Assembly (NCBI GenBank): GCA_964200075.2
Contig: CAXNAA020000408.1
Location: 1 to 21,543, forward strand
From: Sphacelaria rigidula
Taxonomy: Eukaryota > Phaeophyceae > Sphacelariales
Reading direction: 5' to 3'
Length of the DNA: 21,543 bases
Under the pieces are notes generated by a model, which was not told where the DNA came from, searched no databases, and was given only the letters and a program-made list of their open reading frames with translations. The position numbers and the translations under genes were made by a program. Each line of letters begins with the position of its first letter. The stretch's first letter is position 1. Of the stretch, positions 1 through 11,629 are shown piece after piece.

Positions 1-1
1 G

Positions 2-685
2 GGCGGGGATGAAGAAGCGGTATATAGGCAGTTGATCTCGGTAGCTGAGAATTGCCCAGAACGTGCAAGTACGCGCGCCGCAACGCTGATACCCTTCGAA
101 GAGAATTTGCCGCATGCAACAAAGGGGGGAAATGGTGGCCCACCCCGACCACAATGGGCTGTGTGGCAAGGTGATGGGGAGAAAAGTATCATCCAAAGCC
201 ACAAGTGGCGGGCGGCCCGCCAGTCGTCGTATCCTGGTAGAAGCTCTCTACCACGACCCATACTGCTTGCTACATCAGATGCACACTACCTCATACCCTG
301 GACAGTAGAATACACGGTAAAAAAAGGTACTGCGTACAGTATGGAATCTATTGTCTATTGCATTTTTTTACCGTGTATTCTTTTGTCCAGGGTATGCACC
401 CTGCACCTGAAAATTGATCAGATGAAACTTTCGGTCTTTGTCATAACCCTGCAGTTACATACGCGGATTTTCAGCAACACGCCACTCTTTCGTGCAGACG
501 CCAGACGCGTCATTCCTGACCAGCCTTACTGGTCGTTTCCGAGGCCCGGTCCCAAAAGGGTTAATGTGACGTTTAGTGACGGGGTCAGAAGAAATTCAGA
601 ACAGTGTTTTGCAGGCCACTTACCGGCCCACGTTTGGTGTTTGTGTATCGAAACTTTTCGTGCGCCGTGGCTAGGGCATAGTTGA
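2..685 (+). other. Open frame running in from the left edge; possible partial exon
   Basis: A frame stays open from the window edge to the TGA at 683-685, about 227 codons, which is long for chance at this base composition. The first 40 or so residues are acidic and mixed in composition (for example DEEAVYRQLISVAEN) and look more protein-like than the remainder. The later part runs through the foldback at 292-396 and is rich in Pro, Arg and Cys, so it is unlikely to be coding. If real, this would be the 3' part of an exon with a splice donor before about position 285. I recognise no domain. There is no convincing start inside the window, since the frame simply continues off the edge. Confidence 0.15.
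292..396. repeat. Near-perfect 34-bp inverted repeat (foldback)
   Basis: The left arm (292-325) and right arm (363-396) are reverse complements at 32 of 34 positions. The only mismatches are two adjacent bases in the middle of the arm. The loop is 37 nt (326-362). Each arm contains a 7-base A or T run at its inner end and a CATACCCTGGACA-type sequence at its outer end. This could be a tiny foldback or MITE-like element, or a hairpin RNA precursor. I see no clear flanking duplication and no other copy in the window. Confidence 0.8.
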
Positions 686-910
686 CGAAACAAAGTGGGT
701 CAGGTTGATTTTTTTACTCCACTGGTTGAAGGCGTTTTAGTATGGAAACGACTTTTTTTACGAGAATGCTCGAACCTCTCCAAAAAAAAAATGAGGGTCC
801 ATTTTTTTTTATTCAGTATACCCCTGTGGTTCTTTATCCTGATGTTCGAATCACAATTTGAAAAAATAGACGTGAGGCCCAAGAGCAGGGTTCATTTCTC
901 CTCAAAACTG

Positions 911-937
911 CCCGAAAAACCCGAAAAACCTGAAAAA
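911..937. repeat. 9-bp tandem repeat, CCCGAAAAA x3
   Basis: Two exact CCCGAAAAA units are followed by one CCTGAAAAA unit, and the A-rich pattern decays over the next dozen bases (to about 949). This is a simple minisatellite inside an A/T-rich low-complexity stretch. Confidence 0.8.
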
Positions 938-3843
938 ACGAAAAAATTGAACAAGTTGTTTTTCAAGCTATATATGGCACTGGCGGTTCTCCATACGAAT
1001 TTCATAGCATAGCTCTCAAAAACTGAGACGCGATATCCAGATTTAGTCCATTTAGTGCCTTTGCTCATAATATACTGACTTTAGAATGGAAACTTACGTG
1101 CGCCATATCTCGAGATAGATTACGAATTAGGTGAAGGCGAGGGTATCTGTCGTCTCCGCGTGCTCCAGGGAATATCCACACCAAAATTTGTCGTCATCCG
1201 CTGAATGCATCAATCAGGGTTTCTGTAAAGATATTAGAATGGCCGCCATCTCCGTGAAGTATACGAATTACTAGACATGGGGTTAACCCTTAGACGAGCG
1301 TCGCCTCGGCACAGTTGTATAGGCTGACAGTCCCGAAACATCTGGGGGATTCCAGAGCTCGGGGTGGGTGGTTTTTTAGGGGGGGGTATCTCTCCGCGGA
1401 GCATCGTAGAAGGTCACGGAGTCAACCATGTGTGTTTGGAAGTTTCTCGCGGAAAATTATGAGCCTGCACGAGGCTCGAGAGGCGCGGGATGACCTTTCT
1501 GACCAGTCACGGTCGTCAAAATGAGCACCTTTGTTACGGTATAGGCAGAGAGCTGGTGGACACATTCGCCGTCTACCCTCAAATCTCATTTTGATCATGC
1601 CAAATCAACCATATATTACATAATCAAAAAGTAGGTGTTCGAGCATCTCAGGTACACTGTGTCTGTCTCTCCAGTACTGCCTGAGCGTCGTACTAGCTCC
1701 ACACCTCCATCTGGTATAAAACGTCATGGTGCAACACGCGAGCGGCGGCCACGAGTATCCTATGCACGTACATGTCGACAAGTGCTTGACGGTGAGGCGA
1801 CCGCCATCGCCGAGCAATTGCTCCACGGTAGTCAGGGGCGTTCGCGGCGGTAGTCATGGTGCGATATCCAAACGCATGCTGCGTACACTTGGTACGTTCA
1901 ACACTCTAAGATCCAGTACGCTGCAGACCGTACGTGCAGCCGCGGCATGATACACGAAAGACTGCACAGCAAAAATATTAGGCGAAACAATCAGGTGGTC
2001 GACAACCACACCACCGTCTGTGTTACGACTCTCACAACTATGTACCTCTTACGCACTCACGGTCCCTTCTCCCGTAGCGTAGGCGTTTTGGGTTGTGACA
2101 AAGGGATGATCGTGAACCCCAAAAGTAGAGTGTATACCTCAGTCTACCAGCGTGGGGGGGTCGCTATCTAAGACTTAAATCAACGAGAAAATATGGGCCC
2201 AAACTTTCGAGCAGATGGACACCTTCCCCTTGGTTAGACGATTAATACAATACCCGGATCATGGCCCAACTGGTCTGTGTGGACGAGATATTGCTTTGAG
2301 AGAGGGGTAAATCATGTGGAAGAGAAAATAGGCGGATTTTTCTCGGTTCCATGATTCCTTGAGGCACCACAAGTCTTGCACCCCAATATCTCAACAAAGG
2401 AATTCCTTACTGCATTTGTAACGGGAGTACTGTACTGATGTGCTCCTGACTCCGCTGTATTCATGGGCAAAACATCCGCGGGAGAAGTAGGAGTGGGGAA
2501 AGACAAACTAACGCATCACGTCTGCTCGCGCCCAGAACAAGATGTGCTGCGGCGAGACTCTGCTACGGTCTGCCGCTATCTAACAGCAAGAGATTGACGC
2601 CATGTACCGTCTACGTCTAATGCTTGTTCTCTGTTCCGAAAACCTGGCTATTGAATCACAATGTTTCGAACACGAGGCATGCGCTCTCCGCCATTGTCAA
2701 ATGAAGTCATCTCGTCTCAGCTACCCTTTCCTCACTTTCCAGAACATGCACTACGGTACCTGTCATGCTTTGTTATTGAGGGAGACAGCCAATATCGTAG
2801 GTACGAGCAGCAGATATTTTTCTGAATTTTCGAATTTTCCGTTTTACACGAACGTGCAAATCTCTGTAGCCGCAGTCGTAGACCCAGCGAACGAGTGTGA
2901 TAGCACAATAGAGTGCATGAAAAAAAAAACTCACATATGAAGGAACCCGTAAATAGAAGAGCAGATGCGATGGCAAAAAGCGAGTACTTCAGCACGCCTA
3001 CCGAACCTCGTCGCCTTCCATGTCGTGGACCACCACCATTACTGTCAATACCACCCCCTAAAACGATCCGTTCGGCTCCTTTGGATTTCTTCCAGTCACT
3101 CCCATGGTAGCACCGAAGACACAGTCGATGCCAACTATGGCGTAGTCTCACACCCATCCATTTGTGCATGCTGATCATCGTGAATAATTACACGCAAGCC
3201 AAACACCGAAGGGGAGCGTCGGTGAGCCTTGAATGCCATGCGTGCTGGTCAGGCGTTGACTACTTTCGTCTCTAAGACTACTGCGCAGATCCGCAGCCGT
3301 ATACATACTCGGTATACCACCCCCGCAGAAGTTCTCTAACATAAATGATCAAATTATCTGAAGTACTAGCTCCGTCAATCCGAAAAGAGAAGGTTAGTCA
3401 AGGAAATATCCATCATTTTCTTTCAATTCACTGCACATCGCACAGTGTGCATGTTCGTACAAGCAACGAACATCGAAAATTCTCACCGACGAGCTCGAGA
3501 CGTGTAGGGGTGCTATACCCCGTCACCGACGGGACTGTACTGTGCGCAAACCCAAACAGCAGACAGCAGCGAGAGTAAACAGCACAGACATGATAGCTGA
3601 CAGAGCTGCCAGCAGGATACCAAGGATCTTCCCCCAGATACTTGTGGAAAATGTTACTTCTTCGTCTCTAGCGCGGTTACTACTGACGCTGCTACTCTTG
3701 TCGAGTCACGCATCCCCATCTTGGGAGGTGTCTGCATGGGTCGTCTCTCCGGGAGTCGCACGGCCTACCTATGCTGCTGGTGCCATTGCCACTGACAGAC
3801 GCTGGTCTGTGGCTGGATTTTCTTGCCATCTGCCAATGGGACA

Positions 3844-3889
3844 GTAAGTGTCATGGGGTAGTAAGTATCATGGGGTAGTAAGTGTCGGG
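3844..3889. repeat. 17-bp tandem repeat, about 2.7 copies
   Basis: The units at 3844-3860 and 3861-3877 differ at one base (GTAAGTGTCATGGGGTA versus GTAAGTATCATGGGGTA). A third partial unit starts at 3878 and degrades after GTAAGTGTC. Confidence 0.85.
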
Positions 3890-4230
3890 TTTTTACCAAA
3901 TATAGCCTGCTCCATTGTGAAGTCGGAGGTTGATATGGCGTCAGGACATGGTCATCTGTAGTACTTCCATCACAGACAGTAGCAGCATCACAGCAGCGGC
4001 TGGACGTTCACATGCTTCGACCAGTTTTCACACATCGTACGGGCTGGTTCACGCTTTCACCCAAAATTGCGTTATCAGTAAATGCCTTCCTCACGACGTA
4101 CCCAATTGTCGCAACCGTGGTGTCATATTGACTGCAATGAACAGACGAAGGGGGTGACATGACCGGATTTTTGTTTCAAGGCTATAACGGTGGTGCTAGG
4201 GGCAATAGATACTTCGACCGATCAGTGTCC

Positions 4231-4272
4231 TTGAAATTGTCCTGAAATTGATATACGAATTTCCAATTTCAA
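4231..4272. repeat. Short direct and inverted repeats around AAATTG
   Basis: TTGAAATTG at 4231-4239 is nearly repeated as CTGAAATTG at 4242-4250. It is then perfectly inverted as CAATTTCAA at 4264-4272, giving a potential 9-bp stem. No function is evident. Confidence 0.6.
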
Positions 4273-4609
4273 CCTAATTTTCAGCTTTCCATTCTACACA
4301 TGCTTCCAATCGTGGTAAGCGCCATCAGACTAAATTTTATGGCAACGGATATCGATATTTTTGAGACACGGTTTTGAAAAAATCGGTGGAACTTGAATCC
4401 GCGAACTCAAAATCAGGGGGACCGTTTTATGGCACAGACAGTATAGTATCACAGATTTGTGAAACGGTTCTGTACACAGACGGTCATTTTCTGTATGAGT
4501 TTGGTACTGCGTACTCGTACATGAAGCCGAAGAGCAGGCAGGCGGTAAACAATCCTTCAAGTACAGTATCGTACCTTGGTACACTAGGGTAATACAGTGC
4601 AGGACACTC

Positions 4610-4627
4610 CATCATCACATGATGATG
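4610..4627. repeat. 8-bp perfect inverted repeat with 2-nt spacer
   Basis: CATCATCA (4610-4617) and TGATGATG (4620-4627) are perfect reverse complements separated by CA. As RNA the loop would be too tight, so this is more a DNA palindrome than a hairpin. Confidence 0.7.
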
Positions 4628-5038
4628 CCTTGTGGTAGTACATGATGGCACAGCCGGTATTGCGACAACAGAGGACAAACAGTGCGCGAGCAGAGTTCAG
4701 TAGTGCAGTGCCGTACATCACCCGTCAAGAAAAAGCGACAACAGCTAGGAGAGCACAGCAGCGTTCGTTACAGTGAAACATATGACAACGCAGCGCAGCA
4801 TCAAATATTGCTATTGCCGCAGGGTACGACGTCAGCACTTACTGTCCGCTTGTCAAACCCCGTGCGAAGTTGCTTCAGCAGCTGACGCGGGCAGTAGGCA
4901 CGCCCTGTGCTTTCACGAGACTTTCTTCTGCTGCCGTTGCCAAAATATCAAACGCCTCGTACCCCACCATTGTACGTCAATGCACGTACGTCACCTCGAA
5001 CAAATCGGGGGAAGTCACGATCTCGGAACGATTTGCTC

Positions 5039-5124
5039 CGATTTTTTCGCCTCCGATTTGGTCCAAATTGGTGCCCGTAAAATGCGTTCCCCGATTTTTC
5101 CCCCCCCGATGCTCGAAAAAATCG
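5039..5124. repeat. 11-bp perfect inverted repeat, CGATTTTTTCG / CGAAAAAATCG
   Basis: The arms lie at 5039-5049 and 5114-5124. The DNA between them contains two more CCGATTT-type words, so the segment is locally repetitive. There is no gene context to assign a role. Confidence 0.65.
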
Positions 5125-5210
5125 AGATTGGTGACCGCCATAAAAGTGAGTCTCAGCTCGGGAATCTAAAGGGAAAAATGTTTGGAAACGGTTGTCATGA
5201 GGTTCGTGTA

Positions 5211-5484
5211 CCACTTGGTTGAAGAAATCTCTGAGGAGATTTATGGTGGTGGGACAGGTGATGGTGATCGTAATTATTCTTGTCGCACATGCGCCTGATT
5301 CTTTGATCTACACACGTCAGCTGTCCGTCACCTTTGTTCATGATAGTCACGGACGGGTTGCGCCGCATTTCAGCACGAGCGAGCACACCCAGCTAAGACA
5401 CACACACGCACCTTCAGTCATGCACAAACACAGACCAGGACAGTGTGCGGCATCTTTGCTGCTGCTGGATTTGCTGAGTTGCTT
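5211..5484 (+). repeat. Dispersed repeat, copy A
   Basis: This stretch is homologous, in inverted orientation, to 19434-19713. Colinear anchor blocks are CCACTTGG (5211-5218), GGGACAGGTGATG (5251-5263), AGCTGTCCGTCA (5319-5330) and a 19-nt block from GCTGCTGCTGG to TTTGCTG (5458-5476). Distances between anchor starts are 68 and 139 nt here, against 67 and 140 nt in the other copy. Sequence between anchors is diverged, with an AC-rich microsatellite-like part in the middle. Detectable similarity fades beyond both ends. It may be a fragment of a transposon or of a non-autonomous family; I recognise no encoded protein. Confidence 0.75.
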
Positions 5485-6059
5485 CGGTATGTCAGTTTTG
5501 AGAAGACTTCAGGTGATACGCATAGTATTTTATGTGTACGCAATCGAGTACCGAGGTTGCGCAGCGCACCTCGCGCTGCTGCAATTGCTATGCGGTCGAT
5601 GTAGCGCCGAGGGCAGGGATACACAGTGGATACAGCTCGAGTGTCTGTCAAGACCCCATCATCACACCACAGCTAAGTTGTGGGCCTATACCCGAGACAA
5701 GTTGGTCATGAGTAGCAGCGATCATGTGCAGCTGCGTCCGTTCTATGCTTTACTGGCGGGAAATCATACCGTTCTGGCGGAAAATCAACGCAGCGATGAC
5801 GCCAATCCTTCCTCCGTGGAGAAGGCGGGCCTGTCGCCGAGAAACTGAACGGGATGACTTTGACCCGGTGTTTTTGTCCGATCAACACTCGACACCGGGG
5901 CGACATACTCATCCTCCAGCAGTATGCTCCGCGCAAGACGACCCTGCTTCTTCCCGACTATCCTATTGCTTGCAATTGGATTCAGTTACTCTGAAGCGTC
6001 AGTAACGGTCGTTGGGGGCACTCCGCACAGAACTACTGCATGGCAGGACGGGGCAAAAC

Positions 6060-6480
6060 ACCAAACTGAACAACCCGCTTGTTGCATCGAAGAGGGGAGG
6101 CGGGGCGGGGAGGAGGACATGGAGAGAGGGCGAGTCGATAAGATGGATTATTCGGCGCAGGTGGTGGCAGCGACGGTCGCGGTGGAGAGGATGCCAGCAC
6201 CGGAGGGGGAGGCGGTGCCGGGGACTTGTGGTTATGCGTAGGGTATAAAGTGCTGAACTGGGCATCACACCACCCTTCGAACTGCGATGTGCGCAACGGT
6301 CCCAGGGTGCCCGAAAAGGGGCACTGCCGTGGAGGGGTTGGGCGAGGTGGCAGCGGCAGTAATGGGGGCGGGGACGGGAATGGGGGCTGCGGCGGCAGCA
6401 GCAGTGGCTGGAGGGGGTGTGTGGGCGAGGATGGAGGAGGGTCAACCCTTCGCGTGAGTCCGGCAAGGGGACTGGTCCTC
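6060..6480. repeat. G-rich, strand-asymmetric low-complexity block
   Basis: The + strand is dominated by G runs and GGA/GGC words from about 6090 to 6450, so the - strand is pyrimidine-rich. Overlapping frames give Gly/Ser-rich (+) or Pro/Ser-rich (-) peptides. These follow from the base skew and are not evidence of coding. A Gly-rich exon remains possible. Confidence 0.6.
6364..6386 (+). other. G-quadruplex consensus motif
   Basis: Four G runs of 5, 4, 3 and 5 bases are separated by loops of 1, 2 and 3 nt, which fits the G3+N1-7 quadruplex pattern. It sits in the middle of the G-rich block. Confidence 0.7.
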
Positions 6481-6875
6481 GACAACATGAGGAAGGACGA
6501 ACTCTATGATCTCTACGTTTGATGCTTCAGGGGCGAGGCTGGATTGAACTCGTGAGTTTAGCAGAGCCCTCTACAATCATGCGCGCCCTCTGCTTGCACC
6601 ATGCTATCAGCGCATCCGCGGTGAAGAGCCACCTGCCTTGTCCAGTTGAAAAATAAGCATCACAAGACTTTTCTTGGTTCGCCCAGATAACCCCTAAACC
6701 GTCGTCTACAAAGTTACACGTGATAACACCGGTTCGGCATCACCTCGAATTCATTTATTCACCATGTCCACGAACTTCTTGTTTTTTCGTGCTCCTCGGC
6801 AATCGATTCCGTTTCGCCGATTTGGGTGGAGGGGAATGTAGTATCATTTACGAAGTTGTTGAGACAAAAAGTCAG

Positions 6876-6958
6876 CTTGGTTTGACTCCAAAATTTCTCT
6901 GCGACAAAGACTCCAACATGACCGTCTTGGTTTGACTTGGGTTTTTCTTTGCGACAAA
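6876..6958 (+). repeat. Two direct repeat units, 50-bp period
   Basis: The unit at 6876-6908 is repeated at 6926-6958. Both begin CTTGGTTTGACT and end CTNTGCGACAAA, with a diverged centre. Copies at exactly 50 bp spacing suggest an old tandem duplication. Confidence 0.75.
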
Positions 6959-7210
6959 TGCCGTTGTCGGCGACATGTTTGTAACTCAATAACTGAAACT
7001 ACGAGAAGAAATACAAAGCGGCATTCAAAATCTCCGCCCATAAATCAGCTTGTCCTGAAATACCCAGGTCAGTCGGGCGACTTCCAAAAACCCGAGGATA
7101 TTTTCGGAGCGACCCTGCTTTGTGCTTTTCGATAAATACTCCCAGGGGTACAAGTAAAATCGGTTGAAACCTGGCAGTAATGGGCCCATCGTTAAACTCT
7201 TTGGGAACCC

Positions 7211-7230
7211 TCCCCTCCCCTCCCCTCCCC
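7211..7230. repeat. TCCCC microsatellite, 4 units
   Basis: Four exact TCCCC units follow a partial unit (CCC at 7208-7210). Confidence 0.9.
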
Positions 7231-10114
7231 GGTCCAGACGCCTCATTACTTCAAGCGCTGACGAAGAAGAAAATATGCAAGAAGAAAATAACGACAACAA
7301 TCATTTTTACGGCGGAAGATCACAGAAGAATCCGACATGGATCATGCTCGCACCAAAAACGTCGCCCAGGTGCGGTTGGATCAGTTTGATCCAGTGACGT
7401 GACGCAACGGGTCAAGTGTGTTCAACTTTGTGCACACGACAAAAATCAGCACCGCGGCCTCTGAATTTCATACAGCACCACCTGTATATCCTCTCTATAT
7501 CCAGTCCCACGTGACACTGGGGCACGCTCTAATAACGGTGACGCACCGCACCGGAGTATTGTTGTGCGGGAGTCCGGAGGTCGTACCCGCCCAACACTCG
7601 GCCAGCGGGCTAAGTCACGTCACAGAAACAAAGTAGTATGGCCGAGCACACAGAAATCCCGTCACCACACGTGAAAATGTTGAGGTGCGATATTTACGCG
7701 ATTCACCACCAGTTGGAGCGGCTCTGAAAAAAGCGCCTTGGGAAAAATAGTGCTGCGTGGAAGCTGCAAACAATCGACCATATGCCGCTCAAAAAACAGC
7801 ACCTCGAAGTCAGCATTTTTCCATTGCCAGAACCAAAAGGGCTAATTTTCTTCACGTTTCCAGATCTTGGCCGGGGATGGTTCATCACCCCCCTCCCCCC
7901 CCGCCGCTCCTTAAAATCAATGTAGCCCTTTTCAGCGTATGGCGTCCATTGCATTGGAGACGAATTTTCGTTCCATATTTTGACCTGTGGTGTGGATTAA
8001 TTTCGATGACGAGTCAATGACCCGTCCTTCTTTTGAGGAACAGCGCGAGTGTACATTATATACTTTTTACTTTTTCCATGATGAGAAGGCGTTGGCTCCG
8101 CCATGTCTTTGTTTCTACCTGTCACTGTCGCTTACCAAAGTTCACGGGTCTGGCGTACTTGTTTGCAGGCGCACAGCGACGCTAATGCTCATGGGCCTGT
8201 TCGAGCAACTCCGATCACATTTCATCTCATATACCAGAGGCAGCGAGCAGTGTTTAATTTTTTTCTTGGTGTGTGGGTCTGCGGTGACATTGAGTGTAGA
8301 AAGGTCTTACACCGCAGACGGGATTCAGATGGTGCACATGCTTCTCTGGAGGGCGGAGGGTCCAAAGATGTTTTGTAGGGGGTCAACCACTTGCTGGTGA
8401 GACGAGTTTCGTTGTTTCTCTCAAAACCGCTGAATTTCGGGGAATACAGTGAAAAAATAAATGCTGTTCTTCGTGCGCACCCTCTTGGCGATGAACGATT
8501 TCCTTGTACGATCGTGTGGATTCACAGACATCTACTACCGATCGCACTCAAGAACAGCATTGTCACATGGCAGTGGACTGGTACCTCGTATAGCAGATAT
8601 CAACGGCACCTTCGAACCCCACTCGTTTCATTATTCATAACGGGTGCATGACATGTCTGCCTTCGGTCGGCGAGCATGGATACAAGGCAGAGGGTTGGGT
8701 AACGCTTGTGATTTTCAAAGAAATAGGTGTCTTCCAATAATAATCTCCTCATTTTTACCCCACTTGTGGTATGCGCGATGATGATTTTTATTGTTCCTTC
8801 TTTCCAATCTTCGGTTCCGCTCGTTGTCCTGATCACGGATACACCGTGTATGGTGATACCGACCATGCAAAAGAGCTGTGGGTACCTTCTCTATAACGGT
8901 GAAACCCTTCCCTCGTACGACGTTTTTCACGATTTGAATTTCTCCCCTCTCGTCGACGTTGCCGCTGAAAAGTCGCCGGGTACATGAACTTGTGCTGTTC
9001 GCGACACCGTGGTCAACAGCTATAATAGAACTGTCTGTATGAAAATGGAGTGTACTTCCTCAGCTTTCATGAAGCGGCTTTCGTTTGATGAAGAAATGCA
9101 GAGTCACGGCGGCGAGTTGGAAGGCGTTGCAGGAAACTAGCGAGACCTTCACGGGCAGTAGTGGCAGCGGCGTGAGGAGTTGAGGGGTGAGCGGTGGGAA
9201 AGAGGGGGACAACCGCCAATGGCACGACGTGGAGAAACACCCACACTTGCTCCACAATGTATTGGCAACAGCTGCTCGTGAGACCAAGCAAAGTGAAGTA
9301 CCTGCTTTGCCCAGCTTCCCCGGCTTCCCTGTTCAGCTCATGGTCCCCGGCGCGGCCGAGCGTGAAATTAACGGAATGGCATTAAGGGAGGGGAAGCACT
9401 ACTCCAATACTGCTAGGTAAGAGTCACTGTTATCTATTCACCGGATCCGTTATATGTGCTGGCCCGACCGGTATTCAATGCATTCGGGGGCGCGCAGCGT
9501 ATGTATTCGCGTGACACACAGAGTACGCTCCATGCCTGCAAGCTCTGCTACTTCCTGTGTCACCGAGATATGGCAATCTCCGTCGTGTTTTTGGCTCAGG
9601 CCAAGGTGAACTTTATGACCGACGCACTGGGGCCCGCCTATGGCCGCATGAAGAAGAAAGCAAGCGCGGGCGGGCGATGGTAACTTTTGTCATCTCTTGA
9701 TATTTTATTCAAAATGCGAAGATTTGGTCGCTCCTTACCGCGTTGTTTCCCGCTGTGACTGATACACCCATCTCGTCACGAGACAAGCAAGGTAGTATTC
9801 AGCTATTCAAAGCGCCCGCTCTGCCGTATTCTCTTGGCTTTTTTTCAACTGCCGAAACTCGCTGTATGTTCCTGCCATATTTCCCGCAGTGCATTCTCGT
9901 GGTGGAGCGGAGTTCGGGACCCCCGCCCATGCTGTGAAGTGTTCGCAGATTGCACTATCCTGCCGCAATCCTGAAGGTGCAGCAGGAAGGCCTATTAATA
10001 GTTCAAGGCTACCAGTTTCCCTCCGACACGAAGTCGCCCGCAGAAGCTCAAGTTTGAATACCTCATCCGCTTCTCGGACAGCTCGCCGGACTGTACCTAT
10101 CCTCCGATGGACCT

Positions 10115-10161
10115 CACGAAATAGCCCACGGTCCGCAGTGTCCAGCTTTATTTCGTGGGCT
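10115..10161. repeat. Overlapping, mutually exclusive inverted repeats
   Basis: CACGAAATA (10115-10123) pairs with TATTTCGTG (10149-10157). AGCCCACG (10123-10130) pairs with CGTGGGCT (10154-10161). The right-hand arms overlap, so only one stem can form at a time. Confidence 0.6.
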
Positions 10162-11334
10162 CTAGACAGGTGACGAGTTGGCGGGCGTCAAACGCAATCT
10201 TCATGCGCGGGACCATCCCAAAAAGGAAAAATCCTCACGAGCAGGACCACTCCAAAAAGGACTGTGATTTCTTCGCTTTCATGGTGACTCTCATAAATGA
10301 GCTCGAGAACCAGGCCATCAACGGCAGGTCGGTGGATCGCCTGGTAGCGCCGCCAAGCACCCCAAACAGCATCGAGTAGGACGCAAAGTGGGCATGTGGA
10401 AATACAGGCGGTGCTTTTGTATGACTCCGCTTATGCTGTCTTTCGACCGGTTCGGTAGAACAGCGTGGCGTTTTTTTAATGAAGGCCTGGTGCTGCAAGG
10501 GTTACGGACGATGATTTTTTTTGCTCGTGCTTCAAAAGCTTTGACGGCCGGTGCGAGGAACATTCTTCTCGACGCTTGCGGCTGAAAGGGTCGAAGCTAC
10601 CGTGTTTGTGTTGGTACATTGCATTGTGGTGGCAGGAGCTTTTGTTCAGCTGTTTTATGTGCCTCGGGGACGTACGTGCACAAGGTGCGAGTTGCGGTCT
10701 GTAATGAAGTGTGATATCGTCCGCTGGGCTATCGATTCGCTCGGTCACCGTGCATGCCCCGCTTGGAATTGCTGTACGAGCTGGGCCAGTCGGCAGCCGT
10801 TTTTTGCTCGGCGATTTCTTCACAGCTTACTTTCAGGACTTAGGAGCTGATATTTTTGAAAAATCAAACTATCGATGAGCAGAAATCGACCACAGTCCAC
10901 GAGGAAAGAAAGACGCAGAAAGTTGAAGCCATTTAAGTCAAAATGCCATCTTCCGTACATTGGTGATGCCACGACAGCCGACCTCCAAACCAGCCTCGAA
11001 ATTGTCACGAAGGCAATCGTTGTACAGTCCACGGCAGCTGGTTTCAGACTGCATGCAGCGCCTCATATTAGCGATTGTCTTGCGGTCAATTGGCGATCGC
11101 GGGTACGGATGAATTCCGGGTATCACCAAGATTGACAGCCAGCTACTCTCAGCCTAGCTGAGCGCCCCGATTGATTTTACTTCACCATGTGTGTACTGCT
11201 GAGTTGGAGGAATCACGAGCTGGAAGGTGGCACAAGGTCTACATTGTAAATACGCGTAAAGTGGCTGAAGGTCTGACGAAAAATACATACATCCAGCGAA
11301 GTTGAGCGAGTTCATAAACGAGAGACCCTACGAA

Positions 11335-11345
11335 GGGGGGGGGGG
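11335..11345. repeat. Poly-G run (11)
   Basis: An uninterrupted run of 11 G lies about 200 bp upstream of the retrotransposon. The length may be unreliable in an assembly. Confidence 0.9.
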
Positions 11346-11629
11346 TATTCGTTTGCGCACGAGAATCAGGGGCTCACAGGTGTGTCAGATGCCCTAAAAC
11401 ATTCGCGACGGGCGTTATTTGGGTGACAAAAGTGTCGAAGAGTATAGGTGATTGTGTCTTATTGGTAGCAAGCGCGTTCAAACAATTGTTGCTCCGTTTA
11501 CGACAATGTGGAGTGGCATTTTCACGCAAGAAGTTGCCCAACCCCCTGTTATGGATTAGCAAAGCTACATAAGTCAATGTTCAGTAGTATTATAGCAGTC
11601 GAGATCTGAATGGACACACCGTATCTTAG

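Larger units (their letters stand above)
686..5210. other. No recognisable gene
   Basis: All open frames here are short on both strands and none shows a motif or composition I recognise. The stretch holds A/T-rich and homopolymer-rich DNA (about 700-960), small tandem repeats (911-937, 3844-3889), short inverted repeats (4231-4272, 4610-4627, 5039-5124) and otherwise unremarkable sequence. Spliced genes with short exons cannot be excluded by reading alone. Confidence 0.5.
5485..11546. other. No recognisable gene
   Basis: There are no frames with recognisable domains on either strand. Contents I can support are a hairpin-forming GAGGT/ACCTC segment at 5553-5572, the G-rich block at about 6060-6480, a 50-bp-period direct repeat (6876-6958), a TCCCC microsatellite (7211-7230), overlapping inverted repeats (10115-10161) and an 11-G run (11335-11345). 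Minus-strand open stretches of about 125 codons, such as the one around 9830-10190, are expected by chance in a window this size. Confidence 0.45.

Noticed and set aside
1070-1275. Two vaguely similar stretches sharing TTAGAATGG and TACGAATTA (about 1081-1130 and 1234-1273)
   Set aside because: The matches are short and need large gaps, so they are not distinguishable from chance by eye.
5243-5848. A + strand frame of about 200 codons with a hydrophobic start, overlapping repeat copy A
   Set aside because: The matching part of copy B meets a stop after about 18 codons. The rest is His/Cys/Arg-rich with no domain, so a protein is not supported.
6033-6488. Proline-rich minus-strand frame (and Gly-rich + strand frame)
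   Set aside because: Both are direct consequences of the G-rich/C-rich strand asymmetry.
6541-6601. tRNA-like sequence on the minus strand with B-box-like GAGTTCAATCC and A-box-like TGGTGCAAG
   Set aside because: The B-box departs from consensus, and the T, anticodon and acceptor stems do not pair. No SINE body or tail could be defined.
9830-10190. Minus-strand open stretch of about 125 codons with a coiled-coil-like composition
   Set aside because: Several stretches of this length are expected by chance in a 21.5-kb window, and there is no start codon near its beginning and no motif.
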